Positions 16,408 to 25,040 of a stretch of DNA of 64,000 nucleotides are shown one piece after another. The notes beneath the pieces were generated by a model. The model worked only from the letters and a program-made list of their open reading frames with translations, did not search any database and was not told the DNA's origin. The translations under genes were made by a program, and so were the position numbers. Location: positions 143,348 through 207,347 of the forward strand of contig NZ_MAQW01000023.1 of NCBI RefSeq assembly GCF_001682855.1. Reading direction: 5' to 3'. Source of the stretch: Bacillus sp. FJAT-27264 (GTDB taxonomy: Bacteria; Bacillota; Bacilli; Paenibacillales; Paenibacillaceae). How positions within the stretch are numbered: the first letter of the stretch is position 1; each line of letters begins with the position of its first letter.

Positions 16408-17061
16408 TTATATAAAAGAATTCATCGAAGCTGCAGATCTGCCAAGACTGTCCTTCTTACGCGTGCTCTTCTTCGGCTTCTTGGGAGCAGAGAAGGGCGT
16501 GTACCCTCCGGGATACATCGTTCCGCTCGCATAACCTTGCGTGCCGGCCAGAAGCACTGGGTCATGCTGCTCCTCCCGTTCCATCAGCTTGAGCAGGATC
16601 GAAGCGGAGGCACGGGCATCGTCTAGTGCGTCATGGTGCTTGAGTGGGATGCCAAAATGCTCTGAGATCACATTCAGCTTATGTGAGGGTAGCTCTCCCA
16701 ACATTTTTTTGCCCAGTACATAGGTACAAAGGTATTGAAACACCGGATAATCGAGATAAGCACCATCAAGGCAATACCGCAGAACACTCATGTCGAAAGA
16801 AGCGTTGTGTGCCACAATAATCTGTCCTTGCAGCAGGGGTTCCAGCGTAGGCCATAGCTCGGAAAAAGTAGGTTGCCCGGCTACCATAGACGGGGTGATG
16901 CCATGTATGGCGATATTCCAGCCATCGAACCGCTGCTGCGGATCAATGAGCCAGGAGTGCTCTGCTGTAATGAGGCCGCCGCGAACCTCTACAAGTCCTA
17001 GTGCGCAGGCACTGGATCGGCTGGCATTGGCTGTTTCAAAATCGATTGCTGTAAAATCCAT
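16408..17061 (-). CDS. DEDDh 3'-5' exonuclease (DnaQ-like)
   Basis: A 217-residue exonuclease of the DnaQ/RNase T superfamily. ExoI motif AIDFETAN lies at residues 4-11 (Asp and Glu ligands), ExoII VAHNASFDMSVL near 83 and ExoIII HDALDDARASA near 143, where the His and Asp complete the DEDDh set. The C-terminal 50 residues are Lys/Ser-rich and probably unstructured. The ATG at 17061 is chosen because AAGGGG lies eight bases upstream; an upstream in-frame start at 17100 lacks one. Stand-alone DnaQ-like enzymes trim DNA or RNA 3' ends; the specific substrate is unknown. Confidence 0.88.
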   Translation of the reverse strand: MDFTAIDFETANASRSSACALGLVEVRGGLITAEHSWLIDPQQRFDGWNIAIHGITPSMVAGQPTFSELWPTLEPLLQGQIIVAHNASFDMSVLRYCLDGAYLDYPVFQYLCTYVLGKKMLGELPSHKLNVISEHFGIPLKHHDALDDARASASILLKLMEREEQHDPVLLAGTQGYASGTMYPGGYTPFSAPKKPKKSTRKKDSLGRSAASMNSFI

Positions 17062-17162
17062 GGGTAAAGCCCCTTTTCTATTATGTAGACGCTCCTGCAC
17101 AGAACGTACAATTCATAGATTCAATTTTGCCAGAAAAGGCGGGCCGTTTCAAATGCTATCTA

Positions 17163-17215
17163 AGAAAAAAGGGTATTCCATAAGCCTTGAACGGCTTAGG
17201 AGTACCCTTTTGTAT
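17163..17215 (-). terminator. Terminator of the GNAT gene
   Basis: AAAGGGTACTCCTAAGCC pairs with GGCTTATGGAATACCCTTT on the minus strand, with two mismatches, and is followed by T6. It lies 80 bases beyond the stop of the leftward acetyltransferase gene. Confidence 0.85.
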
Positions 17216-17295
17216 ATGTGACAAGGTGGTTATTGACGCTCAGAAAAATGATCCCAGGCAGGATAGTCTCTGATTTCTGGGTCTACAGGTCTGAT

Positions 17296-17841
17296 TTAAG
17301 ACACGGCGTTCTGCTGGAATTTCAGCTGATCGAAATCCAGGCGGAAGCCCTTAACGAGATGATCACCGTTGTCAATATCTGTCTCATAGGCCCGCTGGAA
17401 GCCCAGCTTTTCATACAACTGAATCGCCGACGCCATCATATCGGAGGTGTGCAGATTTAGGGTGCTTGCTCCAAGCTCGAGGCTCCGTCGTATCGATTCC
17501 TGAATGAGAAGGGTAGCTATTCCCCGTCCCCGGGCATTGGGGGAAACCGCTAGCAGGCGGATAATGGGGGACTCGATGCCAAGCTCAGGCTTGCCGTAAG
17601 CGGCCTCCGAGGAGAGAAACAACAGCACACTGCCTACAATCTGCCCATCTATTTCGGCAATGATCCGTGCTTCAGGCCGGTCGCCATAGGCGGATTCCCG
17701 GATGGAGTTGCTATATTCTTTCCAAGATAGTTCCGGCATAACAGTTGCATATTGGCTGTAAGCTTCCAGCATCAAATCGGCGATAGCCTCACGATCTTGC
17801 GCTGTAGCTTCACGAACACTTACTTCATGGATATGACCCAT
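17296..17841 (-). CDS. GNAT family N-acetyltransferase
   Basis: A 181-residue acyl-CoA-dependent acetyltransferase. The GNAT core is clear: strand beta4 IRLLAVSPNARGRGIATLLI near residue 92, with the acetyl-CoA pyrophosphate loop (Q/R-x-x-G-x-G/A seen as ARGRGIA), and the C-terminal SAIQLYEKLGFQRAYE near 136. AAGGAGG lies seven bases before the ATG. It diverges from the LysR gene across about 265 bases. The substrate is unknown; proximity to the sulfur operon, which has its own GNAT, does not by itself link the two. Confidence 0.85.
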   Translation of the reverse strand: MGHIHEVSVREATAQDREAIADLMLEAYSQYATVMPELSWKEYSNSIRESAYGDRPEARIIAEIDGQIVGSVLLFLSSEAAYGKPELGIESPIIRLLAVSPNARGRGIATLLIQESIRRSLELGASTLNLHTSDMMASAIQLYEKLGFQRAYETDIDNGDHLVKGFRLDFDQLKFQQNAVS

Positions 17842-17982
17842 ACGGTGCCTCCTTTGTTTGCCTTTATTCTTTTTGTAAAAATGATTATAATACTAAATCC
17901 CGATAGATATAAGTGGCATTTAACAATTTTGATTAATAAATTGAAAAATTCAATTTGAAATGAAAGACAAAATGAAAATCCG

Positions 17983-18011
17983 TTGACAAAAAAATAAGGG
18001 ATGACTAAGAT
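17983..18011 (+). promoter_or_regulatory. Promoter of the LysR regulator gene
   Basis: TTGACA (17983-17988), 17-base spacer, TAAGAT (18006-18011). It leaves an untranslated leader of about 90 bases before the GTG start of the regulator. Confidence 0.75.
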
Positions 18012-18106
18012 AGATACAAAATCTCTATAAGTCGTTGCGGTCTTAATTCATTGTTAATCCATTGGAATAATTGAAATTATCGTAAAACGTGAATGGGGGA
18101 GCTCAA

Positions 18107-19000
18107 GTGAACATCGAAAATATTGAAGCCTTTGTCTATATCAATCATTATGGCAGCTTTAACAAGGCAGCGGATGTCCTTTTTATCTCTCAGCCTACGG
18201 TTACGGCTCGAATTCAGTCTCTGGAACGGGAGCTTGATAGCAGACTGTTCGACCGGCTGGGCAAAGTGATTCATCTTACGGATAAAGGAAGACAGTTCCT
18301 TCCGTACGCACAGCAGATTCTGCAAACCTATCAGAAGGGTAAGCATCAGCTTCAATCGAAAGGCAGAATTCCCAACGAGCTGCGCATTGGCAGTACCGTA
18401 TCGGTCGCCAATTATTTACTGCCGCGTCTTCTGCCTCATCTTAAAGAGTGCTATCCACATATGAACTTTAAAGTGACCACGGCCTCCACCGAGCATCTGA
18501 TTGAGAAGCTGAAGTCGAAAGATATTGATCTTGCATTTATCCGTAAGGTTGTGAATCCGGCTTTTCAAACCTATCCATTCTGCGACGATCCGATCTCTCT
18601 CTATGTACATGAAAGTCATCGTTTGGCCGGTGCGGGGCGGGCTTCGATTCAGGATATCCGCAATGAGCCGCTGGTATTCTTCGAGTGCGGGTCCCTGGAT
18701 TGGCTGCGGCTGCATCGTGTCTTTGAGAGTCTGGAGCAGCCGCCGAATATTTTGTATCAAGTAGATAATCTGGAGACAGCCAAGAAGCTGGTGATTAAGA
18801 AAGCCGGAATTTGCTTCTTGCCAGCTCTTAGCACAGAGGAAGAAGTGGCTGCTGGGAAGCTGATTCCCGTGCAAATTGCCGAGACGGCAGGTATATCCCT
18901 GCGTACCAGCCTCATTACCTTAAATGGTGAGAACGCCGAATTCATTGCCACATTGCTAGAAGAGGGCGCGGTAAGCCCGAAGAATCAACTAATTGTATAA
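18107..19000 (+). CDS. LysR family regulator of the adjacent sulfur operon (YtlI-like)
   Basis: A 297-residue LysR-type activator. The N-terminal winged helix-turn-helix covers about residues 1-60 (EAFVYINHYGSFNKAADVLF, ISQPTVTARIQSLERELDSR), followed by a linker helix and a periplasmic-binding-like effector domain. The start is the GTG at 18107, with GGGGGAG five bases upstream. It immediately precedes, in the same direction, a ten-gene organosulfur operon. In B. subtilis the matching ytmI operon is activated by the LysR protein YtlI, divergently encoded; the same role is inferred here. The ligand is not evident. Confidence 0.88.
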   Translation: MNIENIEAFVYINHYGSFNKAADVLFISQPTVTARIQSLERELDSRLFDRLGKVIHLTDKGRQFLPYAQQILQTYQKGKHQLQSKGRIPNELRIGSTVSVANYLLPRLLPHLKECYPHMNFKVTTASTEHLIEKLKSKDIDLAFIRKVVNPAFQTYPFCDDPISLYVHESHRLAGAGRASIQDIRNEPLVFFECGSLDWLRLHRVFESLEQPPNILYQVDNLETAKKLVIKKAGICFLPALSTEEEVAAGKLIPVQIAETAGISLRTSLITLNGENAEFIATLLEEGAVSPKNQLIV

Positions 19001-19023
19001 ATGAATAGAAAAACTCTATTAGC

Positions 19024-19038
19024 GCATGGGCGCCATGC
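19024..19038. promoter_or_regulatory. Candidate LysR operator before the sulfur operon
   Basis: GCATGGGCGCCATGC has perfect GCATG/CATGC arms. It lies between the regulator gene and the first operon gene, 80 bases before the latter. No clear -35/-10 pair was found here. Confidence 0.35.
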
Positions 19039-19117
19039 AGTGATAAAGTTAATTGCACATAATCACTACTAAATCGATGGGGATTATAAAAATAAAATAA
19101 GGCGGGGAGGACAGAGG

Positions 19118-19627
19118 ATGAGCGAGGTATTTCGGCAGGCAGATCTTAAGGATGCAGAGCAATTGGTAGATATTATATATCGCGCCTATCATCTGATCCG
19201 TGAGCTCGGGCTGCACTGGCCGGCAGCAACCGCCGACCTGGCCCTGGTTCAGGAGAATGTAACGCTCAATGAGTGTTACGTATTGGAGAAGGACGGAGCC
19301 ATCCTGGCGACAGTCACACTCTCCAAGGGAGATGAGATTAGTCAGCGTACCGGTATCCCTTTCGTCAAATGGTTTGCTGTCGATCCGAATTACAGCGGGC
19401 AGGGCTACGGAGGCAAGCTGCTGGATTGGGTGGAAGAGCATATCATTCATGACCGCTTGGGCTCCTCTGCCGTGACCTTGGCAACAGCCAAGAAGCATCC
19501 CTGGCTGGTCCAGATGTATGAACGTCGCGGATACGAACGGTTCATGGAATTGGAAGGACGAGATGGAGACGGCTTGATGTACCTTTTGAAAAAAACGCTC
19601 CAATACAAACAACAGACTATTCAATAA
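19118..19627 (+). CDS. ytmI: GNAT acetyltransferase of the organosulfur operon (YtmI-like)
   Basis: A 169-residue GNAT acetyltransferase, first gene of the operon. The acetyl-CoA site is WFAVDPNYSGQGYGGKLLDW near residue 86, and the C-terminal ATAKKHPWLVQMYERRGYER near 125 is typical. In B. subtilis the equivalent enzyme N-acetylates S-substituted cysteines such as S-(2-succino)cysteine before oxidative cleavage; the same reaction is inferred from the gene neighbourhood. GGGGAGGA precedes the ATG. The stop is 14 bases before the next gene, indicating co-transcription. Confidence 0.85.
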   Translation: MSEVFRQADLKDAEQLVDIIYRAYHLIRELGLHWPAATADLALVQENVTLNECYVLEKDGAILATVTLSKGDEISQRTGIPFVKWFAVDPNYSGQGYGGKLLDWVEEHIIHDRLGSSAVTLATAKKHPWLVQMYERRGYERFMELEGRDGDGLMYLLKKTLQYKQQTIQ

Positions 19628-19641
19628 AAGGGGATATAAAA

Positions 19642-20505
19642 ATGAAGAAGACATTCGCACTGACATCGATACTAGTATTGGCACTGGCGGCCACGGGTTG
19701 CGGCTCGAACAATAGCAGTAACAGTAAGGAAGGGAATACAGCTGCGGCACCGGAAGGCGGAAAGACAGAGGCGGCCGCTTCCACACCGGTAACCAAAATT
19801 ATCGTGGGGACAGGCACTAAGTTTCCAAAGGTCTGCTTCATTGACGAGAACGGTAAGCTGACAGGTTTTGATGTAGAGCTGTTGAAAGCGATCGACGAGC
19901 ATTTGCCGCAATACGAGTTCGAGTTCCAAACTATGGACTTTAGCAACCTGTTGCTGAGTCTGGAAACGAAGAAGATTGATCTGGTAGCACACGTTATGGA
20001 AAAGAACCCGGAACGTGAAGAGAAATATCTGTTCAACAAAGAAGCTTATGGTCACTGGAGAAACCGGATCGTAGTAGATAAGTCGAACGACTCTATCAAA
20101 ACACTGGATGATCTCAAAGGCAAAAAGGTCTTGGTCGGAGCAACCAGTGCACAGGCGCAGATCGTGGAGAACTATAACAAGGATCATGACAATGCCATCA
20201 ATATCGTTTACCAAAATGGTGCTGCTAACGATACCGTCAATCAGGTGACGACTGGACGGGTGGATGCAACGCTTGCGGCAGATTTTGTACTGCCGGTGAT
20301 TGACCCGCAGAGCAAGCTGAAGGCCGTTGGCGATGGATTGTCCTCTGCCGACATTCTGTATGTTCTCCGCAAAGATGATGCCGATGAGCAGAAGCTGTCC
20401 GATGCGATTGATGGAGCGATCAAGGATTTGAAAGCAGATGGGACACTGAAAAAGCTGAGCACGGAATGGCTTGGTGCGGATGTGACTTCTGACACAGTAA
20501 ACTAA
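19642..20505 (+). CDS. tcyK: Amino acid ABC transporter substrate-binding lipoprotein (TcyJ/TcyK-like)
   Basis: A 287-residue family 3 solute-binding lipoprotein. The signal peptide ends in the lipobox LAATGC, placing the lipidated Cys near residue 20, followed by a Ser/Asn/Ala linker. The binding domain has the family signature GFDVELLKAIDEHLPQYEFE near residue 74. With the two permeases and ATPase that follow it would import cystine or S-substituted cysteine derivatives. B. subtilis has two such lipoproteins (TcyJ and TcyK); only one is present here. AAAGGGGAT precedes the ATG. Confidence 0.87.
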   Translation: MKKTFALTSILVLALAATGCGSNNSSNSKEGNTAAAPEGGKTEAAASTPVTKIIVGTGTKFPKVCFIDENGKLTGFDVELLKAIDEHLPQYEFEFQTMDFSNLLLSLETKKIDLVAHVMEKNPEREEKYLFNKEAYGHWRNRIVVDKSNDSIKTLDDLKGKKVLVGATSAQAQIVENYNKDHDNAINIVYQNGAANDTVNQVTTGRVDATLAADFVLPVIDPQSKLKAVGDGLSSADILYVLRKDDADEQKLSDAIDGAIKDLKADGTLKKLSTEWLGADVTSDTVN

Positions 20506-20541
20506 TCAGCATCCCTACACAGGGGAAGGGAGGGTGTCTTA

Positions 20542-21327
20542 ATGGGTGCACCGTTTGATATAAGTTTTGTTTTATCGTTTTTGCCGAAGCTACTGTCCAC
20601 TTTAGGCATCACGCTTCTGATAGTGGTCTGTGCATTGGTCTCCGGAATCATTGTCGGGTTTTTCGTGGCCCTTCCCCGATTGTACAAGGTACCCGTACTG
20701 AAGAACTTGTCGGAGATCTATATTTCCTTTTTCCGGGGAACACCGGTGCTGATCCAGCTATTCCTGTTCTATTACGGGCTGCCTGAAATTCTGAAGCTTG
20801 TCCATATTGATGTCACACGGGCGCCGGTACTGTTCTTTGTCATTCTGACCTATGGCCTGCACACGGGGGCGTTCATGTCAGAAATGATTCGGGCTTCCGT
20901 AATGGCCGTGGACAAAGGGCAGGTAGAGGCCGCATATGCCACGGGGATGACCGGTTTTCAGGCATTTACAAGAATTATATTGCCGCAGGCGTTAGCTATT
21001 GCCGTACCTGTCTTTTCCAATCTCGTTCTGGCACTGCTGAAGGATACTTCGTTGGCCTTTACGCTGGGGGTTATGGAGATGACGGGTAAGGCGCAGACGC
21101 TGGGCGCATTGACACAGCATTTTATTGAGGCTTATCTCGCGCTTGCCCTGATTTATCTGGTTATTAGCTTTACGATTGAGAAGCTGCTGCTCGTGGCGGA
21201 ACGTCGCCTGATGCGGCATGAGGTACGGGATAACCCGGAGAAGAGAACGTTTGGTATTCAAAAGAACAAATCCTTCCGGCGTATCATTGCCGAGCTGGAA
21301 TCTGGTAAAGGAGGCGTCGGCCTGTGA
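20542..21327 (+). CDS. tcyL: Amino acid ABC transporter permease (TcyL-like)
   Basis: A 261-residue inner-membrane permease of the HisM/GlnP type with about five membrane segments. The ATPase-docking EAA loop is visible as EAAYATGMTGFQAFTRIILP near residue 134. GISFFRGTPVLIQLFLFYYG near 60 is the family's conserved second segment. The C-terminus is unusually long and charged (EVRDNPEKRTFGIQKNK onward, about 35 residues). It overlaps the next permease gene by four bases (GTGA), consistent with translational coupling and a TcyL-TcyM heterodimer. GGGAGGG precedes the ATG. Confidence 0.87.
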   Translation: MGAPFDISFVLSFLPKLLSTLGITLLIVVCALVSGIIVGFFVALPRLYKVPVLKNLSEIYISFFRGTPVLIQLFLFYYGLPEILKLVHIDVTRAPVLFFVILTYGLHTGAFMSEMIRASVMAVDKGQVEAAYATGMTGFQAFTRIILPQALAIAVPVFSNLVLALLKDTSLAFTLGVMEMTGKAQTLGALTQHFIEAYLALALIYLVISFTIEKLLLVAERRLMRHEVRDNPEKRTFGIQKNKSFRRIIAELESGKGGVGL

Positions 21328-22034
21328 AGCTGGACCCGTCATTTATATGGACCGCTTTCGTGCAGCTGCTGGGCGCTGTACCAACAACATTATATATCAC
21401 GGTTGTATCCGTTCTGGTTGGTTTCATCATCGGTACGGCGGTGGCCCTGATCCGCATTTACAAGGTACCTGTCCTCTATCCGATTGCAGTGGCGTATGTC
21501 ACCTTTATCCGTGGGACCCCGATGCTTACGCACTTATTGCTGATCTATTTTGGGCTCCCGGTACTGATTGACGGGCTGTCGGCCTACTTCGGCTGGAGCT
21601 TCCGGTCGGTTAACATGCCGATGATCGGGTTTGCCTATATTTCGTTCTCCATCACTGCGGGTGCTTATATGTCCGAGGTAGTCCGTTCCGGTCTGCTGGC
21701 AGTAGATAGAGGACAGATCGAAGCAGCTCATTCCGTAGGTATGACTACGCCTCAGGCACTGCGGAGAATTGTATTCCCACAGGCGCTGGCAGCCAGCCTG
21801 CCTAACCTGTCCAATTCTGTGATCGGGATGCTGCACGGATCAACGCTGGCTTTTACCGTATCGGTTGTGGACATCAATGCCAAGGCAGAGATTGTGGCTT
21901 CAACGAACTGGAAGTTTTTTGAGGCCTATGTCGCAGCGGCACTTATTTTCTGGGGACTTACGGTGCTCATTGAGCGTCTGACTGCCGTGATCGAAAAACG
22001 GATCAATCTGTACAATCGAGGTGGAGTAGCATGA
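21324..22034 (+). CDS. tcyM: Amino acid ABC transporter permease (TcyM-like)
   Basis: A 236-residue second permease of the same importer, homologous to its neighbour. It shows FIRGTPMLTHLLLIYFGLPV near residue 60 and the EAA loop EAAHSVGMTTPQALRRIVFP near 133. It starts at a GTG overlapping the preceding stop (GTGA at 21324), with AAAGGAGG upstream inside the previous gene, and its own stop overlaps the ATPase start (ATGA). These overlaps fix the gene order and stoichiometry of the complex. Confidence 0.87.
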   Translation: MKLDPSFIWTAFVQLLGAVPTTLYITVVSVLVGFIIGTAVALIRIYKVPVLYPIAVAYVTFIRGTPMLTHLLLIYFGLPVLIDGLSAYFGWSFRSVNMPMIGFAYISFSITAGAYMSEVVRSGLLAVDRGQIEAAHSVGMTTPQALRRIVFPQALAASLPNLSNSVIGMLHGSTLAFTVSVVDINAKAEIVASTNWKFFEAYVAAALIFWGLTVLIERLTAVIEKRINLYNRGGVA

Positions 22035-22783
22035 TCAAGCTGTCGAATATATCGAAGGCTTTTGGCCGAAATCAGGTATTGAATAACATTAATTTGACGG
22101 TGACCAAAGGTGAGGTTGTCGTTATTCTCGGACCCAGTGGTTCGGGGAAGACGACCCTGCTGCGTTGCGTGAATTACCTGGAGAAGCCCGGTGATGGCGA
22201 GATTGCTATTGGTGACTTCAGTGTGAACTGCAAACAAGCGCGCAAGAAGGATATTCACCAGCTTCGGCAAAAAACGGCGATGGTCTTTCAGCAATACAAT
22301 CTCTTCCGGCACAAGACAGCTTTGGAGAATGTGATGGAAGGACTGCTTGTAGTGAAGAAGCTTCCCAAGGAGGATGCCAAGCAGCGGAGTATTGCCCTGT
22401 TGGAAAAAGTAGGTCTCGGGAATAAGCTGGACGCTTATCCCAGCCAGCTCTCCGGCGGACAGCAGCAGCGTGTCGGTATCGCCCGCGCACTCGCGTTAGA
22501 GCCCGAAGTCATCCTGTTCGATGAGCCGACCTCTGCGCTGGACCCGGAACTGGTAGGAGAAGTGTTGGCCGTTATCCGCAAAATCGCCAAGGAAGGGATC
22601 ACAATGATTGTCGTGACCCATGAAATGGGCTTTGCCCGGGATGTGGCGAACCATGTGGTCTTCATGGACGGCGGTGTCATTGTTGAAGAAGGTACACCTG
22701 GCGAAGTCTTTAACCACCCGCGTGAAGAACGTACGAAGCAGTTCCTGAAGCGAATTACACCGGAACTCAATTATTCCATTTAG
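22031..22783 (+). CDS. tcyN: Amino acid ABC transporter ATP-binding protein (TcyN-like)
   Basis: A 250-residue ABC ATPase. Walker A is GPSGSGKTTLLR near residue 34, the Q-loop VFQQYNLF near 90, the signature LSGGQQQRVGIARAL near 141 and Walker B VILFDEPTSALDPE near 160, followed by the switch His in VVTHEMGFA. It is a single-domain polar amino acid transporter ATPase of standard length. It powers the importer formed by the two preceding permeases. The next gene starts 13 bases downstream. Confidence 0.92.
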   Translation: MIKLSNISKAFGRNQVLNNINLTVTKGEVVVILGPSGSGKTTLLRCVNYLEKPGDGEIAIGDFSVNCKQARKKDIHQLRQKTAMVFQQYNLFRHKTALENVMEGLLVVKKLPKEDAKQRSIALLEKVGLGNKLDAYPSQLSGGQQQRVGIARALALEPEVILFDEPTSALDPELVGEVLAVIRKIAKEGITMIVVTHEMGFARDVANHVVFMDGGVIVEEGTPGEVFNHPREERTKQFLKRITPELNYSI

Positions 22784-22795
22784 GAGGTATTCCCC

Positions 22796-23812
22796 ATGAC
22801 GATAACGATAAGCGTATTAGACCAAAGCCCGATCTATCCAGGTGAGACATCAGAGGAGGCCCTTCATCATACGATTGCTCTGGCACAGTTATCCGAGCGG
22901 CTGGGATTTCGCCGTTTCTGGGTATCAGAACATCATGATTCTGAGCAGGTAGCCGGTTCTTCACCGGAGGTGCTGATCTCGCATCTCTTGGCCAAGACCG
23001 AGAGCATCCGTATCGGTTCAGGCGGCATCATGCTGCAGCATTATAGCCCCTACAAGGTGGCGGAGAACTTCAATGTGTTGGCCACTCTGGCTCCGGGCCG
23101 GGTCGATCTAGGCGTCGGACGCGCACCCGGAGGACTTCCCCGGAGCACACAGGCGCTGCAGCAGGGAACTCCCAGCACAGCGTCACTGACGGAGAAAATC
23201 GTAGAGCTGGAGAAATATGTACACAACACGCTTGAGGAAGATCACCCGCTGTTCGGTTTGAAGGCAGGTCCGATCCCAGCGTCTCCACCCGAGCTCTATG
23301 TGCTCGGTGCAAGTGTCGCTAGTGCGGAAATTGCCGCAGAGCTGGGACTACCTTACGTGTTCTCCCTGTTCATTAACGGGAATCAGGAGGTCGCACTGGA
23401 GGCGATTCGGGCGTACCGCAGCGGTTTTAACACCGCGGATGGAAAACAGCCGCAAGCCATTATTGGGCTGTCGGTGGTTGTAGCCGACACTGCCGAAGAA
23501 GCGGCAGAGCTGACCAGTGCACTGAAGCTCTACAAAATTCATCTGGCCAGCGGAAAGTCGCTGACCGTAGCCAGTCAGGATCAGGCGGATGAGTTTATCC
23601 GTCAGAGCCAGGAAGAATACACAATTGAAGAGAAGGAAGCCGTAATCTTGAAAGGAACTCAGGAAACTGTACGCGAACAGCTCCTGAACCTTTATCAAGC
23701 ATCCGGTGTTGACGAATTCATTGTAACTACAAATGTGCAACCATTCGAGAAGCGGTTGCGTTCATTTGAACTGCTGAGCGAAGCGCTTGCCGGAGTGACA
23801 GCTGAGGCTTAG
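22796..23812 (+). CDS. ytmO: LLM-class flavin monooxygenase (YtmO-like)
   Basis: A 338-residue luciferase-like, FMN-dependent oxidoreductase. Family hallmarks are the N-terminal SVLDQSPIYPGE, RFWVSEHHDSEQVAGSSPEV near residue 41, IRIGSGGIMLQHYSPYKVAE near 72 and RVDLGVGRAPGG near 102, all typical of the YtmO/YhbW subgroup. In the B. subtilis operon two such monooxygenases are thought to cleave the C-S bond of N-acetylated S-alkyl cysteines. TAGGAGGT lies before the ATG, and the gene is 12 bases behind the transporter ATPase. Confidence 0.88.
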   Translation: MTITISVLDQSPIYPGETSEEALHHTIALAQLSERLGFRRFWVSEHHDSEQVAGSSPEVLISHLLAKTESIRIGSGGIMLQHYSPYKVAENFNVLATLAPGRVDLGVGRAPGGLPRSTQALQQGTPSTASLTEKIVELEKYVHNTLEEDHPLFGLKAGPIPASPPELYVLGASVASAEIAAELGLPYVFSLFINGNQEVALEAIRAYRSGFNTADGKQPQAIIGLSVVVADTAEEAAELTSALKLYKIHLASGKSLTVASQDQADEFIRQSQEEYTIEEKEAVILKGTQETVREQLLNLYQASGVDEFIVTTNVQPFEKRLRSFELLSEALAGVTAEA

Positions 23813-23862
23813 CTGTGCAGGCATCATCATCTTAATATAGTTTTTTGAAAGGAGGCAGGGTC

Positions 23863-25038
23863 ATGACAAGTCCAGTAGCAGTATCCAAGGCTGAGGCCAT
23901 AAGTGAACAGTTAACCGAGATCCGTCGGCATTTGCACCGGCATCCTGAGCTGTCCCATGAAGAAGTGGAAACCACGAAATACATCACCTCCCTGCTGGAA
24001 GAGGCAGGAATCAGAATTATAGATTACGGTCTGAAAACCGGAGTCATCGCTGAAGTCGGCGGTCTCCAAGGAGGCCCGGTTGTTGCTCTGCGAGCCGATA
24101 TTGATGCTTTGCCGATTCAAGAGGAGACAGGGCTGCCGTATGAATCGGTATATCCGGGGAAGATGCATGCCTGCGGGCATGATTTTCATACGGCGTCGCT
24201 GATTGGAGCCGCGTACCTGCTGAAGGAGCAAGAACAGGAGCTGAAAGGAACGGTCCGCTTCCTGTTCCAGCCAGCCGAAGAGAAGGCAAAAGGTGCTCTG
24301 CAGATTATAGACAGCGGTGCGCTGGAAGGCGTTAGCGCCGTCTTCGGAATACACAACAAGCCTGAGCTTCCGGTGGGAACGATCGGCATCAAAGGTGGTC
24401 CATTAATGGCCGCTGCCGATGGATTCAGAATAACAGTGACTGGAGCCGGAGCGCATGCAGCTGTGCCTGAATCAGGTATTGATCCTATTGTAGCGGCGGC
24501 GCATATCGTTACGGCACTGCAGACGGTTGTAAGCCGTAATGTAAGCCCGCTGAACAGCGCTGTGATCAGTGTAACCAAGCTGCATAGTGGGAACGCCTGG
24601 AACATTATCCCGGAAACGGCGGTGCTCGGCGGTACGATTCGTACGTTTACTGAAGAGGTGCGATCCAAGGTTCTGAAACGGTTCGTTGAAGTTACGGAAG
24701 GCATAGCAGCAGCGCTGGAAACGAAGGCGACTGTGGAGTGGATCGGGGGCCCGCCGCCGACTATCAACGATGATTCCCTGGCTCAGCTGGCCAATGAGAC
24801 GGCAGCTGCCCTGGGACTAAATGCGGTGACGCCGGAGCTTTCCCCTGCGGGCGAGGACTTTGCCTTTTATCAACGAGTCGTCCCTGGACTGTTCGCCTTC
24901 GTGGGCACTTCCGGGACCCGGGAATGGCATCATCCTGACTTCAATCTCGATGAACGGGCACTGCCGCTTACTGCAGGATTCTTCACAGATGTCGCGAGGC
25001 GCTATCTGGAGAGCCTGTCCACGGAAGAGCAAGGCTGA
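23863..25038 (+). CDS. M20D amidohydrolase, probable N-acetyl-cysteine derivative deacetylase
   Basis: A 391-residue metal-dependent amidohydrolase of the HipO/aminoacylase subgroup. Motifs: HRHPELSHEE near residue 26, ALRADIDALPIQEETGLPY near 82, the metal-binding MHACGHDFHTASL near 104, FQPAEEKAKGA near 138 with the catalytic Glu pair, and GAGAHAAVPESGIDP near 193. In the B. subtilis ytm and yxe operons an enzyme of this family removes the N-acetyl group added by the GNAT partner, releasing cysteine; that role is inferred here. The ATG at 23863 is preceded by AAAGGAGG. Confidence 0.88.
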   Translation: MTSPVAVSKAEAISEQLTEIRRHLHRHPELSHEEVETTKYITSLLEEAGIRIIDYGLKTGVIAEVGGLQGGPVVALRADIDALPIQEETGLPYESVYPGKMHACGHDFHTASLIGAAYLLKEQEQELKGTVRFLFQPAEEKAKGALQIIDSGALEGVSAVFGIHNKPELPVGTIGIKGGPLMAAADGFRITVTGAGAHAAVPESGIDPIVAAAHIVTALQTVVSRNVSPLNSAVISVTKLHSGNAWNIIPETAVLGGTIRTFTEEVRSKVLKRFVEVTEGIAAALETKATVEWIGGPPPTINDDSLAQLANETAAALGLNAVTPELSPAGEDFAFYQRVVPGLFAFVGTSGTREWHHPDFNLDERALPLTAGFFTDVARRYLESLSTEEQG

Positions 25039-25040
25039 AC

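Noticed and set aside
19049..19786. 245-codon minus-strand frame over the GNAT gene
   Set aside because: Antisense to two well-supported genes of the sulfur operon; no start signals.
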